A stretch of 64,000 nucleotides of DNA from Candidatus Obscuribacterales bacterium (GCA_020634035.1 JACKCM010000007.1:62001-126000); one strand, 5' to 3'; positions 16,888 to 25,599 are shown, numbered from the stretch's first letter. Notes: generated from the letters alone by a model not told the origin. Program-made: numbers and translations.

Positions 16888-18267
16888 TTGCCAGGCTCTG
16901 CGAAACGCATCTTGCCAGGGATGATTGGACGAGAGCTTGAGCGAGATTCGTCTGACCGACTCGGTTACCAGAACTCCCACTTTAATTAGATGGAGACGGA
17001 CGGTTTCGATGGTCGAATTTTTAAGCCCTGCTTTCATTTTCAGCTTCCAGAGAAGAATGTAGGCGAAGGTATGTAGCAGAAGACGAAGCTGATTTGCTTT
17101 GAATTCCTGGCAGCTAGTGCGATCACAACGCAGATAGTTTTTGAGATCTTTGATCCAGTTTTCGCATTGAGCCCGCTGGCAGTATTTCTCGTAGATTTTT
17201 GCAGGTCTGTTTCTGCTCGAATTAGTTACAACGTAGCGGATATCAGCTTTTTCGGAATTGCGTTCGACTTTGCAGATGATTCTGCGTGCATGAGACCACT
17301 CTTTCGCCTGGTATGGAAATTCTGTGTATTTGCGGATGTAGACTTGCTCGGCTTCGAAATTTTCTTGCATGCGTCCCTGTTCTTTCGTTTCGAACCGTGT
17401 GCGTTCCTCGTTCTGGCGCCAGGTCAGGGCGTTTTCAGGTTCAAGCTGGGAACACTCGTTGTACAGGTTCTCTACAGATTGAACAAATTGCTTTGATTTG
17501 CTTTTCAGGGAATTGTTTCCGGCAATGGCAATGTAGTAGGTGATGTGGTTTTGCTCGCAATAGTCGTAGATATCGGGAGCGGCAAATGCGGCGTCTGCAG
17601 TGAGTTCTATTCGAATTCCGGGCCAGCGTCTGCGAAGTTCCTCAACCACAGGCCCTAGCATTCGCAACGTCCCGTCGTACTTCCCGGCATTGCCTGCTCG
17701 CAGCAAAGACGCCAGGGGAAAGCCATCCTCGGTAAAAATGAAAAGAGGCGTGTAGCATGCGGTTCCGTAGAACCCGCTGTAGAAAGATAGTTGCTGATAG
17801 CCATGGACTTCGTCGCAAGTTGTGTCGACGGATAGCTTCAAAACCTTTGGTCGTTTCTTTACCTGCTTGATGAATGTTGTGACTAACAATTTCTGCAAAG
17901 CTCCCAATCCAGCTTCGTCTACAGAGTTCTCCCAGCGGGAGAGGGTGGGTTGAGATGCCAGAGAGGCCTCATCGTTTGGCTTGATTCCGACCGATAGCTT
18001 GTGCATGCTGTCATTTTTGAGCCTGGCAGCATCGTTGCAATCTTCGTAGCCAGCAGCAATTCCGTAGATTCTCTGGCGCAGTAAATTTAGTATGGGGTGT
18101 CGTAGTAGATCTGGCCTTCTCTGGTCGCCAAAGCAGTACTGAGCCATTTCTGTTAACTCTAGCTCCTGATCTGCATTGCGAAGAAGCAGCAATCCTCCGT
18201 CGCTTGAGATCTGCCCACCGTCAAAGTTTGCTCGAATTAACTTCCCAACCCCCAAATCCAGGGTCAT
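16879..18267 (-). CDS. IS1380-family transposase
   Basis: 462 residues from the ATG at 18267 (AAGG just upstream); a TTG at 18309 would add 14 residues. The family opening is clear (FDGGQISSDGGLLLLRNAD), with a DDE-type catalytic region: LSVDTTCDEVHG as the first acid, LTADAAFAAPDIYDYCE as the second and QRAQCENWIKDLKNYL with the final Glu. RIYGIAAGYEDCNDAARL is the typical conserved helix. Length is normal for the family (about 440-470), and I see no frameshift, so it may be active. It moves the element by DNA cut and paste. Confidence 0.93.
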   Translation of the reverse strand: MTLDLGVGKLIRANFDGGQISSDGGLLLLRNADQELELTEMAQYCFGDQRRPDLLRHPILNLLRQRIYGIAAGYEDCNDAARLKNDSMHKLSVGIKPNDEASLASQPTLSRWENSVDEAGLGALQKLLVTTFIKQVKKRPKVLKLSVDTTCDEVHGYQQLSFYSGFYGTACYTPLFIFTEDGFPLASLLRAGNAGKYDGTLRMLGPVVEELRRRWPGIRIELTADAAFAAPDIYDYCEQNHITYYIAIAGNNSLKSKSKQFVQSVENLYNECSQLEPENALTWRQNEERTRFETKEQGRMQENFEAEQVYIRKYTEFPYQAKEWSHARRIICKVERNSEKADIRYVVTNSSRNRPAKIYEKYCQRAQCENWIKDLKNYLRCDRTSCQEFKANQLRLLLHTFAYILLWKLKMKAGLKNSTIETVRLHLIKVGVLVTESVRRISLKLSSNHPWQDAFRRAWQTG

Positions 18268-18415
18268 TTGGCCTTGTTCTGTTGCGCCTGCTGTTTTACA
18301 CTGTGTCAAATCAAAAGCCTCGTTCTTTGCTGAGATTTGTGGTGTGGTAACTTCAGATTCTGAGCCAAATGACAGGGCTTTTGTGCTTTTTGAAAATTAG
18401 ATTAGTGTCACTCCC

Positions 18416-18892
18416 GTGAATAATTACGGAGTAGAAGCAGAACTAGATCGCACAATAGAGAAGCTCAAATTCGAACTGCAGAAGCAACAACTAGAGCGGA
18501 AGGAAAAGCAGTATCGCCAGTGGTTCAGAGTGCGGCTTTCTGAACTTCGGCAGAGAATAGTTCCCGCAATAGTTGAGCGGCGACAGAGATTTCTCGAATT
18601 TGACGAGAAAACACGAACTTTTCGATATTTTGACGCATCGATTCAAATACTCTATCCGGGTATGAGCACTATTCTTCTTAGAGTCACAAAAGAACTGACT
18701 TACAATGCAGTAATAGTTCGAGAAGTCGAGTGGAAGGCTGACTACTCAAGAAGCAAGGCATCGAATGTAGTGATTTGGAGTATGGTCAAGAGTTGGAATC
18801 CTCAATTCGACACGTCTGACTCTCACGTTTCAGAATACGAGCTGATTGATGACTTGATTCTCTGTATCCGTTATACAGTTTTTGCCGACTAG
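18416..18892 (+). CDS. Hypothetical protein with N-terminal coiled coil
   Basis: 158 residues from GTG; no ATG and no good ribosome binding site nearby, so the start could have been lost to the adjacent insertion. Residues 5-60 are a charged helix rich in Glu, Lys, Gln and Arg (IEKLKFELQKQQLERKEKQ). The rest looks like a mixed alpha/beta domain with many aromatic residues. I do not recognise it. It lies just upstream of a DUF6880-like pseudogene. Confidence 0.5.
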   Translation: MNNYGVEAELDRTIEKLKFELQKQQLERKEKQYRQWFRVRLSELRQRIVPAIVERRQRFLEFDEKTRTFRYFDASIQILYPGMSTILLRVTKELTYNAVIVREVEWKADYSRSKASNVVIWSMVKSWNPQFDTSDSHVSEYELIDDLILCIRYTVFAD

Positions 18893-19366
18893 TCTGATTA
18901 AAAGCAAAAGGCGAACACTGGAAATAAGCCTAGTTGCCGAGCGCCAAATTGACGAAGCCGTGTCAGAGATTTTTGACCACGGACCGGGCACCTGGAAATC
19001 TCAACTACCGACTACCGGCTACCGGCTACCGGCTTCGACAGTGTTGCCGACATCCTTGCTCGCCTTGTTCCAGGTAAAGAAAAGGCAATCATAGAGATAG
19101 CAGAGTATGCACTGGTTAAAATCGATAGCGCATTTGAATTGCAAGAGGAATGCGAACTGGAGTACCTGGTCGAGCCATACCTTGGCTTGCACCTGGATGC
19201 GTGCTGTAAGCTCAAACCGGATCCAGTCGCTTTGGGCGTGAGACTGGCTGAGCCGCGTCGTCAGACCGAGTGGGGGTTCTTCGATGGTCCGCCGGCAGGA
19301 TACGGCGAAGTACTAGGCAAAGAGGGAATATCTGCGTTTTTATCGGAGCCGAAAGTATCTCGCTGA
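18882..19366 (+). pseudogene. DUF6880-like gene fragment, frameshifted
   Basis: Two out-of-frame pieces read as one family: first ISLVAERQIDEAVSEIFDHG, then VADILARLVPGKEKAIIEIA and HLDACCKLKPDPVALGVRL, ending FFDGPPAGYGEVLGKEGISAF. The second piece resembles, from memory, the DUF6880 family (PDPVAL..RL and YADVLGE-type motifs), which also includes the intact gene at 25600. The frame changes at the 7 bp tandem repeat at 19005-19032. Gaining one unit or losing two would restore the frame. No start codon with a ribosome binding site is visible. Confidence 0.6.
19005..19032 (+). repeat. 4 x 7 bp tandem repeat CTACCGR
   Basis: CTACCGA followed by three CTACCGG units, inside the DUF6880-like pseudogene. 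The unit length is not a multiple of three, so each slip changes the frame. Confidence 0.8.
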
Positions 19367-19518
19367 GCCGGTAGCGGTATTGTTTTGAGCTTCCTCATTT
19401 TTAGGCAGAATAGATGTTCCTGCAGTCTGTCTTTTCCTCGTATTACTACAGTCATTCTAATTCCTCAGGATGACTATTGTATTTCTTGCTTAGTACCTGG
19501 TACTTTTCTCTTGAGCGA

Positions 19519-19545
19519 GAGCACTTCGTGGTTAACGAAGTGCTC
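19519..19545. repeat. Perfect 11 bp hairpin with tRNA-anticodon-arm character
   Basis: GAGCACTTCGT and ACGAAGTGCTC flank GGTTA. Its right arm AACGAAGTGCTCC recurs exactly at 19598-19610 in the tRNA-like element. The 636 bp between the pseudogene and the gene at 20003 contains these tRNA-like pieces and no credible gene. Confidence 0.5.
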
Positions 19546-19584
19546 CTAAGGTTTTCGGCTAATTGTTCAGGATCGGATGTGTGA

Positions 19585-19640
19585 CCCCTTCGGTGTAAAC
19601 GAAGTGCTCCAATTTTGGAGCCGATTTATCGACCAGAATC
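19585..19640 (-). other. tRNA-Val(UAC)-like 5' half
   Basis: Read on the minus strand: GGTCGAT, a spacer, then a D-arm GCTC-8 nt-GAGC, an A, and a perfect anticodon arm CTTCG TTTACAC CGAAG with anticodon UAC. The following variable and T-arm part is degenerate, so this is not a working tRNA. A 17 bp stretch (CCCCTTCGGTGTAAACG on the plus strand) recurs at 23530-23546. Confidence 0.5.
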
Positions 19641-20002
19641 GAATTCTATCATTTTCTTTTTCTTCTGAAAGAGCTAGTCCTGGTGCCTCTTTTGACAGTT
19701 GTGCCCCTTGCAAATGGCTAGCCTATGGGCATATTGGTCACTCCCAGAGGAAGCGCATGCTGGCAAGTCCGACTGCTCTTTGCTTTCCTTGGCAACGGTG
19801 AAGGGATAATTTAATCCAAAACCATACGATTTAATTTCCCTTAATGCCGGGCTTTTATGCGCCAATTAACAAACAGAAAAATTTTTCGGTCGCGTTGCCA
19901 GGTGCTTAGTCCCTCCAGCGTCTCGCGCTTACATCCTCGCCGGCACATGTAAAATTTCTCCTTGTATCCGAACCAATCTGTTTGCGACGCGAGCAGTTTA
20001 CG

Positions 20003-20626
20003 ATGTTGGAAGGTCGCGACCAGCACGAGGCAGAAATATCAGCTATGACGAAGTTAGGAATCAACCCGGGAGCCAAGTTATTCAAAATCAAAGTCACTCT
20101 CCTTGGTGTCAAGCCAGAGATATGGCGGCGTTTGCTTGTCCCTGGCAACATCAGGCTAGATATGCTTCATGAGACCATTCAGTGCTCAATGGGGTGGAAG
20201 GACTGCCATCTGCATGCTTTTCATATAAAAGGCATTGTATATGGTGATCCGGACAATCCTCCTGCCGAGAATTTCAAGACTGAACGAGGCACCAGGTCAA
20301 AGTTGAAATTTCTCGATTTGCAGGTCGGCGACAAATTTCTGTATGTTTATGACTTCGGCGATGATTGGGTTCATGAGGTTCTCATCGAAGAGATATCGGA
20401 GCCAGTGCCGAAGGAGACCTATCCTCGTCTTATCGGGGGCGAGCGCAACTGTCCGCCGGAAGACTGTGGCGGACCTCCTGGTTATGAGAGTCTTTTGCGA
20501 ATTCTTGCTGACCCCTCGGACCCTCAGTATGGCGAAACTCTGGAGTGGTTGGGCGGTTCTTTCGATCCGGAGGGCTTTGACCCGAATGCTTATCGCTTCA
20601 TTCCCATGATGCTAACTTATTCATGA
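20003..20626 (+). CDS. Plasmid pRiA4b ORF-3-like protein
   Basis: 207 residues from the ATG at 20003; an upstream TTG (19982) and a downstream ATG (20045) are alternatives. The family signature is plain: FKIKVTLLGVKPEIWRRLLV, LHETIQCSMGW, HLHAF.I.G..YG, FLYVYDFGDDWVHEVLIE and NCPPEDCGGPPGYE. The family is common on plasmids and in mobile regions; its biochemical role is not established. Two partial copies of its C-terminal half lie at 23358-23416 and 26968-27165. It precedes the toxin-like gene at 20714 by 87 bp. Confidence 0.92.
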   Translation: MLEGRDQHEAEISAMTKLGINPGAKLFKIKVTLLGVKPEIWRRLLVPGNIRLDMLHETIQCSMGWKDCHLHAFHIKGIVYGDPDNPPAENFKTERGTRSKLKFLDLQVGDKFLYVYDFGDDWVHEVLIEEISEPVPKETYPRLIGGERNCPPEDCGGPPGYESLLRILADPSDPQYGETLEWLGGSFDPEGFDPNAYRFIPMMLTYS

Positions 20627-20713
20627 GCTCCGGTTGCAGCTGGAAGAGTCGCTCGGTCGCGTGAGTGCTTCCTTGGCTATATACTAGAGTCATGCTAGCC
20701 ATCAGGTCCGTCA

Positions 20714-22885
20714 ATGTCCGACCGCTCTGACAAACCTAAGCCAAAAGAAGTCTCTGCCGAATCCCGGACTGAGCGCGATGCCTCCCGAGCTGGTAGCGAC
20801 CAGGCTCACGCCGACATGCCTGAGCACATGGAAAAATCTCAGAAAGAGAAGGGCGCCTACGAGCAAGCGGGACTAGTCCCGGAATCTCGCGGACCCACTA
20901 CCGACAACTTCGGGCGCCTGGAACTGTCCGAGGTCAAAGACGGCGAGAAAGTCATCTACGTGGCGGAAGCCCCCGGCCGTAACAGCCTCAAAGACAGGCC
21001 GGACCCCGGCACAGCCGCAGCCAACGCCGACAAAGCTGACCCTTATCCCTCATACACGCGCGGTCTTGAAGCCGCCAGGCAGAGCGCGAAGACTCCGGAG
21101 GAAGCGGCGAAGGCAGAGATTGACTTCAACCAGAGCTACATAGAGCGCAAGCTGCGGGCTTCGGGTAAAGACCCTGCCGAGTTGCTGCAGGAGCATATGA
21201 AGAGTCAGGAGCCAGATCAGGATGATCCTGCTCATGGTGGGACATTCAAAGTCCCCCAAAATGTCGCCGAGAAGCACGACGATGGCTCTGTGCTTTTAAA
21301 AATCAATGTCTCTGACAATGTTCAAGCGGAGGACCGCCCCCCGTTGACCAACAGCCCCGATGGTTGGCTGGAAGCCGGTCGAAGAATAGCCGAGCTGCCG
21401 CTCGACAAACAGTTGCAGATTATAGGCTCTGGTCTTGCCGCCGGTATCAATCAATACCAGCATGAGGAGAACCAACGCAACTGGGGGCGCGTCATTGGCA
21501 CCGTCCAGGGTATTGGCGAGGTATCTGTCAATCTCGCCAAAATCGCCGACTTCAGCGCCGCGCTTATTCTGAACGACCATGATCGTGCCGGCAAGATGGG
21601 GGCGGAGTTTGGGCAATCGCTGGGTGAAACCATTGTCGGTGGCGTCAAGCTTTTCAACGCCGCCGATCAGTATCTGTTCAATATCGGATTCACCGGGGAT
21701 TACGGCAAACCTTTTCGTGATGTGGTCCAGCTCGGCAGTGCCATGAACGAGAAGTGGGCGGCTTTGCCTCCTGGTGAGCAGGAGCGCATTAAGTTCAAGC
21801 TCTTGACGGAGCTTGGTGCCGACACGCTGATTGGGGGCGGTGGGCTGCACTCTGCCGGTAAGGCTGGCAAGCTGACAGAGTTTCTTGATGATGTCGCCGG
21901 GGAGATGGCGAAGCAAGGGAAGAAAGTTTTCGACGGGGCGAAGAAGCGCGCCAGGGTCGTGAGGGATGCCGTCGAGGATTATATGCTGCCCGATGCGGTG
22001 ACTCCAGATGGGATGAGGATTAAGATAAAGCCGGCTAGAGAGGCGCCGGACAATGCTGTTTACTCCCAGGCGCATAATCCGGGTGGTTCTGACTTGCCCA
22101 ATCCGGGTAATCCACCAGAGCGTGCTTCAGGGCAACTGTCCGGGCGACCAGAGGAGCCCTCGCCGGTGCGAACGGGCGGAGGTCCATCGGATCACCCACC
22201 GGAGAGCCCATCGCACAAGCCACCCCAGCGTGGCTCTCACCATGACTCACCCAACGAACCAGAGCGTCCTGCGGACAAACCTGACCACCGGGAATCTGAG
22301 GACGATATCTTCAAACCACGAGATATGCATCAAGAGATTATGGATGCTATTGAAGTTTTAGATGAACCCTTGAAAGAGTTTATTGAAAAGTACAAGGTTA
22401 AGATTGAAATCATAGAAAAAATGGAAGATGCATTTCCCGGTGATGTGGAAAAAATGAAATATTTGGGGTCTTATGATTGGGGGCGAAATACTATCTTTGT
22501 TCCAAAAACAGTGTGGCATAGAGGCGAGTATATAAATAACTTCGATTTAGATTTTGCTATTCGTCATGAGGTAGGCCACGCCGTTAACGCCAAATCACTG
22601 GAGAAGCCAAATCGTTTCTACTCGTCGCCGGTTCGAATAACTGACAAGGATTCATTTTTTATGGAGGCCTTCGCCAAAGATATTCCAAACGTTCCGTCCG
22701 ATGTTTTGCGGACCCTCGGATTCGACATTCAAACAGAGAAGGGTCTTGCATTCGCTCGAGACGAAGTTTTTGCAGACACTTTTGCACATGCTACTGGTTT
22801 CCCTACAAAGAATCTTCGTTCGCAGCTAATGAGGAAGTATTTCGTCAACACATTCAAACATATGGAGGGACTTCACGGTGTCTAA
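20714..22885 (+). CDS. Toxin-like protein with C-terminal zinc metallopeptidase domain (HEVGH)
   Basis: 723 residues, no signal peptide. The N-terminal part is charged; 170-210 (NVAEKHDDGSVLLKINV..NV) matches a segment of the protein at 8607. Helical, Gly-rich middle with LPPGEQERIKFKLL at about 355. A Pro/Ser/His-rich linker (450-535) leads into a catalytic domain with HEVGHA at 618-623 and a downstream acid E684 in DEVFADTFA, the HExxH...E pattern of gluzincins such as the anthrax lethal factor-like group. Base composition switches at the linker: 79 of 120 GC at 22081-22200 against 39 of 120 at 22321-22440. Zinc ligands are intact, so an active protease is likely. The next gene overlaps by 8 bp. 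I infer a polymorphic-toxin-like effector. Confidence 0.9.
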   Translation: MSDRSDKPKPKEVSAESRTERDASRAGSDQAHADMPEHMEKSQKEKGAYEQAGLVPESRGPTTDNFGRLELSEVKDGEKVIYVAEAPGRNSLKDRPDPGTAAANADKADPYPSYTRGLEAARQSAKTPEEAAKAEIDFNQSYIERKLRASGKDPAELLQEHMKSQEPDQDDPAHGGTFKVPQNVAEKHDDGSVLLKINVSDNVQAEDRPPLTNSPDGWLEAGRRIAELPLDKQLQIIGSGLAAGINQYQHEENQRNWGRVIGTVQGIGEVSVNLAKIADFSAALILNDHDRAGKMGAEFGQSLGETIVGGVKLFNAADQYLFNIGFTGDYGKPFRDVVQLGSAMNEKWAALPPGEQERIKFKLLTELGADTLIGGGGLHSAGKAGKLTEFLDDVAGEMAKQGKKVFDGAKKRARVVRDAVEDYMLPDAVTPDGMRIKIKPAREAPDNAVYSQAHNPGGSDLPNPGNPPERASGQLSGRPEEPSPVRTGGGPSDHPPESPSHKPPQRGSHHDSPNEPERPADKPDHRESEDDIFKPRDMHQEIMDAIEVLDEPLKEFIEKYKVKIEIIEKMEDAFPGDVEKMKYLGSYDWGRNTIFVPKTVWHRGEYINNFDLDFAIRHEVGHAVNAKSLEKPNRFYSSPVRITDKDSFFMEAFAKDIPNVPSDVLRTLGFDIQTEKGLAFARDEVFADTFAHATGFPTKNLRSQLMRKYFVNTFKHMEGLHGV

Positions 22886-23237
22886 GAAGTCTGAAGACAA
22901 AGAAAAGAATGCAGGGGATAAGATGATAGATTATCTGACTCGCGGTGTCTCAGATGAAGACCGTGAGCCTCGCGAAGGTGAAGTGGATTTGATTGAGGGT
23001 TACAGCAGAGAGATTGCCTTTATCGGCGAAGACGGAACAATCTGTATAAACTACGTCGGTCAAAAAGATTATGTCTCTGGAGGAGGTTGGGAGCAGTTTT
23101 CGCCGGACGATCCACAATATGGCGAGTATTGTGCAAAGTACGGATTGGAGAAACCTGGAGACAGCAAGTGTATCTTAAGGCGCCTTGTCGACGGAGAGTG
23201 GGTTGAGATTGATGATAAGCAAGATCAGGCAAATTGA
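22878..23237 (+). CDS. Small acidic partner of the metallopeptidase (putative immunity)
   Basis: 119 residues from GTG, with GGAGGG about eight bases upstream and an 8 bp overlap with the protease gene, so translation is coupled. No signal peptide or membrane segment; strongly acidic. SPDDPQYGEYCAKYGLEKPGDSK resembles in spacing the TPEH...GPL.PGE motif of the GPL family, but the similarity is weak. Its position suggests an immunity protein or inhibitor of the peptidase; this is inferred. Confidence 0.8.
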   Translation: MSKKSEDKEKNAGDKMIDYLTRGVSDEDREPREGEVDLIEGYSREIAFIGEDGTICINYVGQKDYVSGGGWEQFSPDDPQYGEYCAKYGLEKPGDSKCILRRLVDGEWVEIDDKQDQAN

Positions 23238-23357
23238 AAGTCTGTTTCAAGAGAATAATGAGATTTGCTCAGCATGCGGTTAAAGTTTTTGACTTCGAAG
23301 TTTAAGCTTTTGTCTAACCCAAATGAAGAACAAAACTGTGAAGAGAAGAATGCCTGA

Positions 23358-23416
23358 TGAAGATATATCGGAGCCGAAGGCGATCTATCCTCGTCTTATT
23401 GGGGGCGAGCGCAATG
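23358..23416 (+). pseudogene. Fragment of pRiA4b ORF-3-like gene
   Basis: About 60 bp reads DISEPKAIYPRLIGGERNG, matching the gene at 20003 near its residues 128-150 with a short internal deletion. No start or stop context. It is a leftover of a third copy. The rest of the 410 bp between 23238 and 23647 holds the hairpin and tRNA-like piece described below. Confidence 0.7.
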
Positions 23417-23464
23417 GAATAGATGATGTATAGAAGATCGCCAAAATCGCCTACCCCAAAAACA

Positions 23465-23492
23465 AGAGCGGGATCCAACTGAATCCCGCTCT
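23465..23492 (-). terminator. Rho-independent terminator on the minus strand
   Basis: AGAGCGGGAT and ATCCCGCTCT pair perfectly around 8 nt. On the minus strand the hairpin is followed by TTGTTTTTGG. It lies just after the tRNA-like 3' half on that strand, as expected for a former tRNA transcription unit. Confidence 0.65.
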
Positions 23493-23504
23493 AAATAAGC
23501 CTTG

Positions 23505-23546
23505 GTCGGTGAGCGACTCGAACTCCTAACCCCTTCGGTGTAAACG
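23505..23546 (-). other. tRNA-Val-like 3' half
   Basis: On the minus strand: CGTTTACACCGAAGGGG (shared 17 bp), a TTCGAGT T-loop with a poorly paired stem, and ACCGACCA as 3' acceptor end. No 5' half lies upstream on that strand. Joined to the 5' half at 19602-19640 it would give an acceptor stem with six of seven pairs (GGTCGAT with ACCGACC). Confidence 0.5.
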
Positions 23547-23647
23547 GACAAAGAACTGGCGAGATGACAGAAAACGGCTCTGGCTAAGCGAAACGAGCGA
23601 ATAGAAGTAGCAAGGAGCGAACGAAGTGCCTAAACTGGATCACCAGC

Positions 23648-25192
23648 TCATTTTGCTTCAGGGTTGCCTTCAATTGATTTCTGAACAAGTTCTGCAAGAA
23701 ACTTGGCAAATGGTGCGATGTCGTGTTTAGTGCTGGCTGTCTCGAGCGAACTCAGGTAATCAGCTCGACGTTCGACTGGTATGACGGTCCAAGGATAACC
23801 TCCGGATCCCAACATCAGATTCATCATGAATCGACCAGTTCGGCCATTTCCGTCCATGTACGGATGAATATAGACAAACACAAAATGTCCTAAGACAGCT
23901 CTAACTTCAGGTTCTGGTTCATCTTGCAATAGCTCAAAGAACGTCGGCATCATGTCTCGTACTGCCTCCACATTTGGTGGCACGTGAATGGAATGCCTTA
24001 TGTAAACTTGTCCGCTTCTGTAGCCGGCAAGATCTGCTGGACGCAATATACCTGCCGTCACACTGGGACCGAAGAGTTCTCTAAACCAATCGCCGTGTTC
24101 TTCGTCAGCAACAAGTCCAGCATTCTCTCCCGCAAGCACTCGTTTTAGGCTTTGTCTTACTGCCTGATATGCTTGCCAGTAACCACGAGCCGCGAGTGCA
24201 TCGCGATGTTCGCGATCCTTCTCATCAGCATCCGGATTCCAAGATCCCAGTCGTACCTTTTCGATTAGCTCGCGGCTAACTCGGTACCCTTCAATCGACA
24301 GTGAGTGATATGCGTCCGTAACGTATATTTCTTGTACCTGCTCAAGATAATTGTCTATGTTCTGCGGCAATCCGGGCGGTTTTGGAAATGTCTCCAAGAT
24401 TGGTACCCTCATGTCGTTCCAAATCAATTTAACTCGGTTGACATAAGGAGATCTGTCGGTCCTGCCAAATGTGATCGACGGTGTGTTGACAAACGGATTC
24501 TCCTCTCTGCAATCGAAATCAGCACCTTTCATCGTCTTCAAAATATCGTCGGCGATTCGGTCTCTACCGATATTGCGAAAACCTCCTGCCAGGCGTCCAG
24601 CGATGATAGTGTGTCCGCCTTCTAGAAGAAGCGGCAAGATTTCTGATGCATCGGAAATCATTGCCAGGGCAGCTCGCGCATCAGTCGAATTGTTTCTGAA
24701 ATAGTTTGGTGAACAACTAATCAATGCCGATGGTAAACGAATCAGATTGAGCTGCTCCACCTGTTCGATATCAGCTTTAGGTGGAAGTGCTCCATTGAAA
24801 TCGAGAATTGAAGTGTTTTGCGGAAGACGAGTTATGTTGTTACTTCCTGCACTGCTGCGAACAATCAGTTGTTGAGGAACCGTTCGATTTCCAACGTGCA
24901 GATTTAAGGACTGCTCCGGCGACAAGCACCAATCATACCCAAAACGAACAGTCAAATAGTCAGCGCAAAAAGACCAGAAGGATGCATACCAAGCCGTACT
25001 CTCACCTGCGAGCAGATCAGGACGTGCAGGGATATACCAACCCTTCATCACTTCGGTAAGAAAACCGTTCTTCACCAGGCGTTCGCGATGAATCCTGGTC
25101 AGATCGCTACTTCTAATCGCGATCTTGCCTGCGTCTTGGAGATGCTGGAGCTTCTCTAGGGACTGGGCTAACTTTTCGGCGGGGGAAACCAT
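23648..25192 (-). CDS. Fic-family AMP transferase (class II) with N-terminal DNA-binding-like domain
   Basis: 514 residues from the ATG at 25192, which has AGGAG upstream; the GTG at 25267 is inside a repeat and less likely. The Fic motif HPYMDGNGRTGR is complete at 443-454. S297-x3-E301-G302 (SLSIEG) matches the inhibitory helix motif, placed N-terminal to the Fic core as in class II. Residues 1-170 resemble the winged helix region found in AbiEi-like and related proteins (RSSDLTRIHRERLVKNGFL, GWYIPARPD). Fic enzymes transfer AMP from ATP to hydroxyl side chains of target proteins. It ends close to a tRNA-like remnant. Confidence 0.9.
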   Translation of the reverse strand: MVSPAEKLAQSLEKLQHLQDAGKIAIRSSDLTRIHRERLVKNGFLTEVMKGWYIPARPDLLAGESTAWYASFWSFCADYLTVRFGYDWCLSPEQSLNLHVGNRTVPQQLIVRSSAGSNNITRLPQNTSILDFNGALPPKADIEQVEQLNLIRLPSALISCSPNYFRNNSTDARAALAMISDASEILPLLLEGGHTIIAGRLAGGFRNIGRDRIADDILKTMKGADFDCREENPFVNTPSITFGRTDRSPYVNRVKLIWNDMRVPILETFPKPPGLPQNIDNYLEQVQEIYVTDAYHSLSIEGYRVSRELIEKVRLGSWNPDADEKDREHRDALAARGYWQAYQAVRQSLKRVLAGENAGLVADEEHGDWFRELFGPSVTAGILRPADLAGYRSGQVYIRHSIHVPPNVEAVRDMMPTFFELLQDEPEPEVRAVLGHFVFVYIHPYMDGNGRTGRFMMNLMLGSGGYPWTVIPVERRADYLSSLETASTKHDIAPFAKFLAELVQKSIEGNPEAK

Positions 25193-25218
25193 ATTGCTTA
25201 GCTCCTGGTGGACGATTG

Positions 25219-25300
25219 CTAGTTTATTGAGCCGGGTGCCTACTAGTTTATTCTGCTGTGCACCCACTAGTTTATCATGCTGTGTCGTGATTAGTTTATT
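25219..25300. repeat. Degenerate 24 bp tandem repeat upstream of fic
   Basis: YTAGTTTAT occurs at 25219, 25243, 25267 and 25291, an exact period of 24 bp. Read on the minus strand in the fic frame it gives an octapeptide repeat of the type [ND]KL[IVA]xxxx (NKLITTQH, DKLVGAQQ, NKLVGTRL, NKLAIVHQ). Confidence 0.65.
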
Positions 25301-25379
25301 GCGTCGGTCTATTCTGGTAGATTCGACAAAATCAGCACAGAGCTTACTTGAACGGTGGATTATAATTTCGAGCAGCCGC

Positions 25380-25571
25380 CTGCATTTTCTGGAGAAATTG
25401 GTTAATCTTTACGAGCAGGAGTATTGGTCAAAATTCCAGATTCCAATAGAGAAGCAGGACTTCATCCCGGATTCTGCCGATGAGCCGTTCACGAAGTGGT
25501 ATTTTGGTACCGTCAGATCAAAGCCTGCATGGCAGTCCGAAGAGAACGAGGAGCATGACCAAGACGAATGA
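25380..25571 (+). pseudogene. Possible truncated gene end
   Basis: An open frame ending at 25571 has coding-like composition only in its last 60 residues (EKLVNLYEQEYWSKF..., PFTKWYFGTVRSKPAW). The part upstream is antisense to the fic repeat and looks random. There is no good start codon. It may be the tail of a lost gene, or a short coupled ORF before the DUF6880-like gene 28 bp downstream. Confidence 0.35.
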
Positions 25572-25599
25572 ATTCTCATCGGTAAGGAGATCCGGATAG

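Larger units (their letters stand above)
16817..18400 (-). mobile_element. IS1380-family insertion sequence (ends not resolved)
   Basis: The transposase at 16879-18267 defines the element. I compared the flanks by eye on both strands and did not find a convincing pair of terminal inverted repeats or a target duplication, so the limits given are approximate. The element sits between the AbiE pair and a hypothetical gene. Confidence 0.45.

Noticed and set aside
16700..18420. Terminal inverted repeats and target duplication of the IS1380-type element
   Set aside because: I compared both flanks by eye and found only short chance matches such as GACAGGG in the same orientation; no limits can be supported.
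19585..19640. Functional tRNA-Val gene
   Set aside because: T-arm and 3' acceptor are not paired with the 5' half here; only the D-arm and anticodon arm are canonical.
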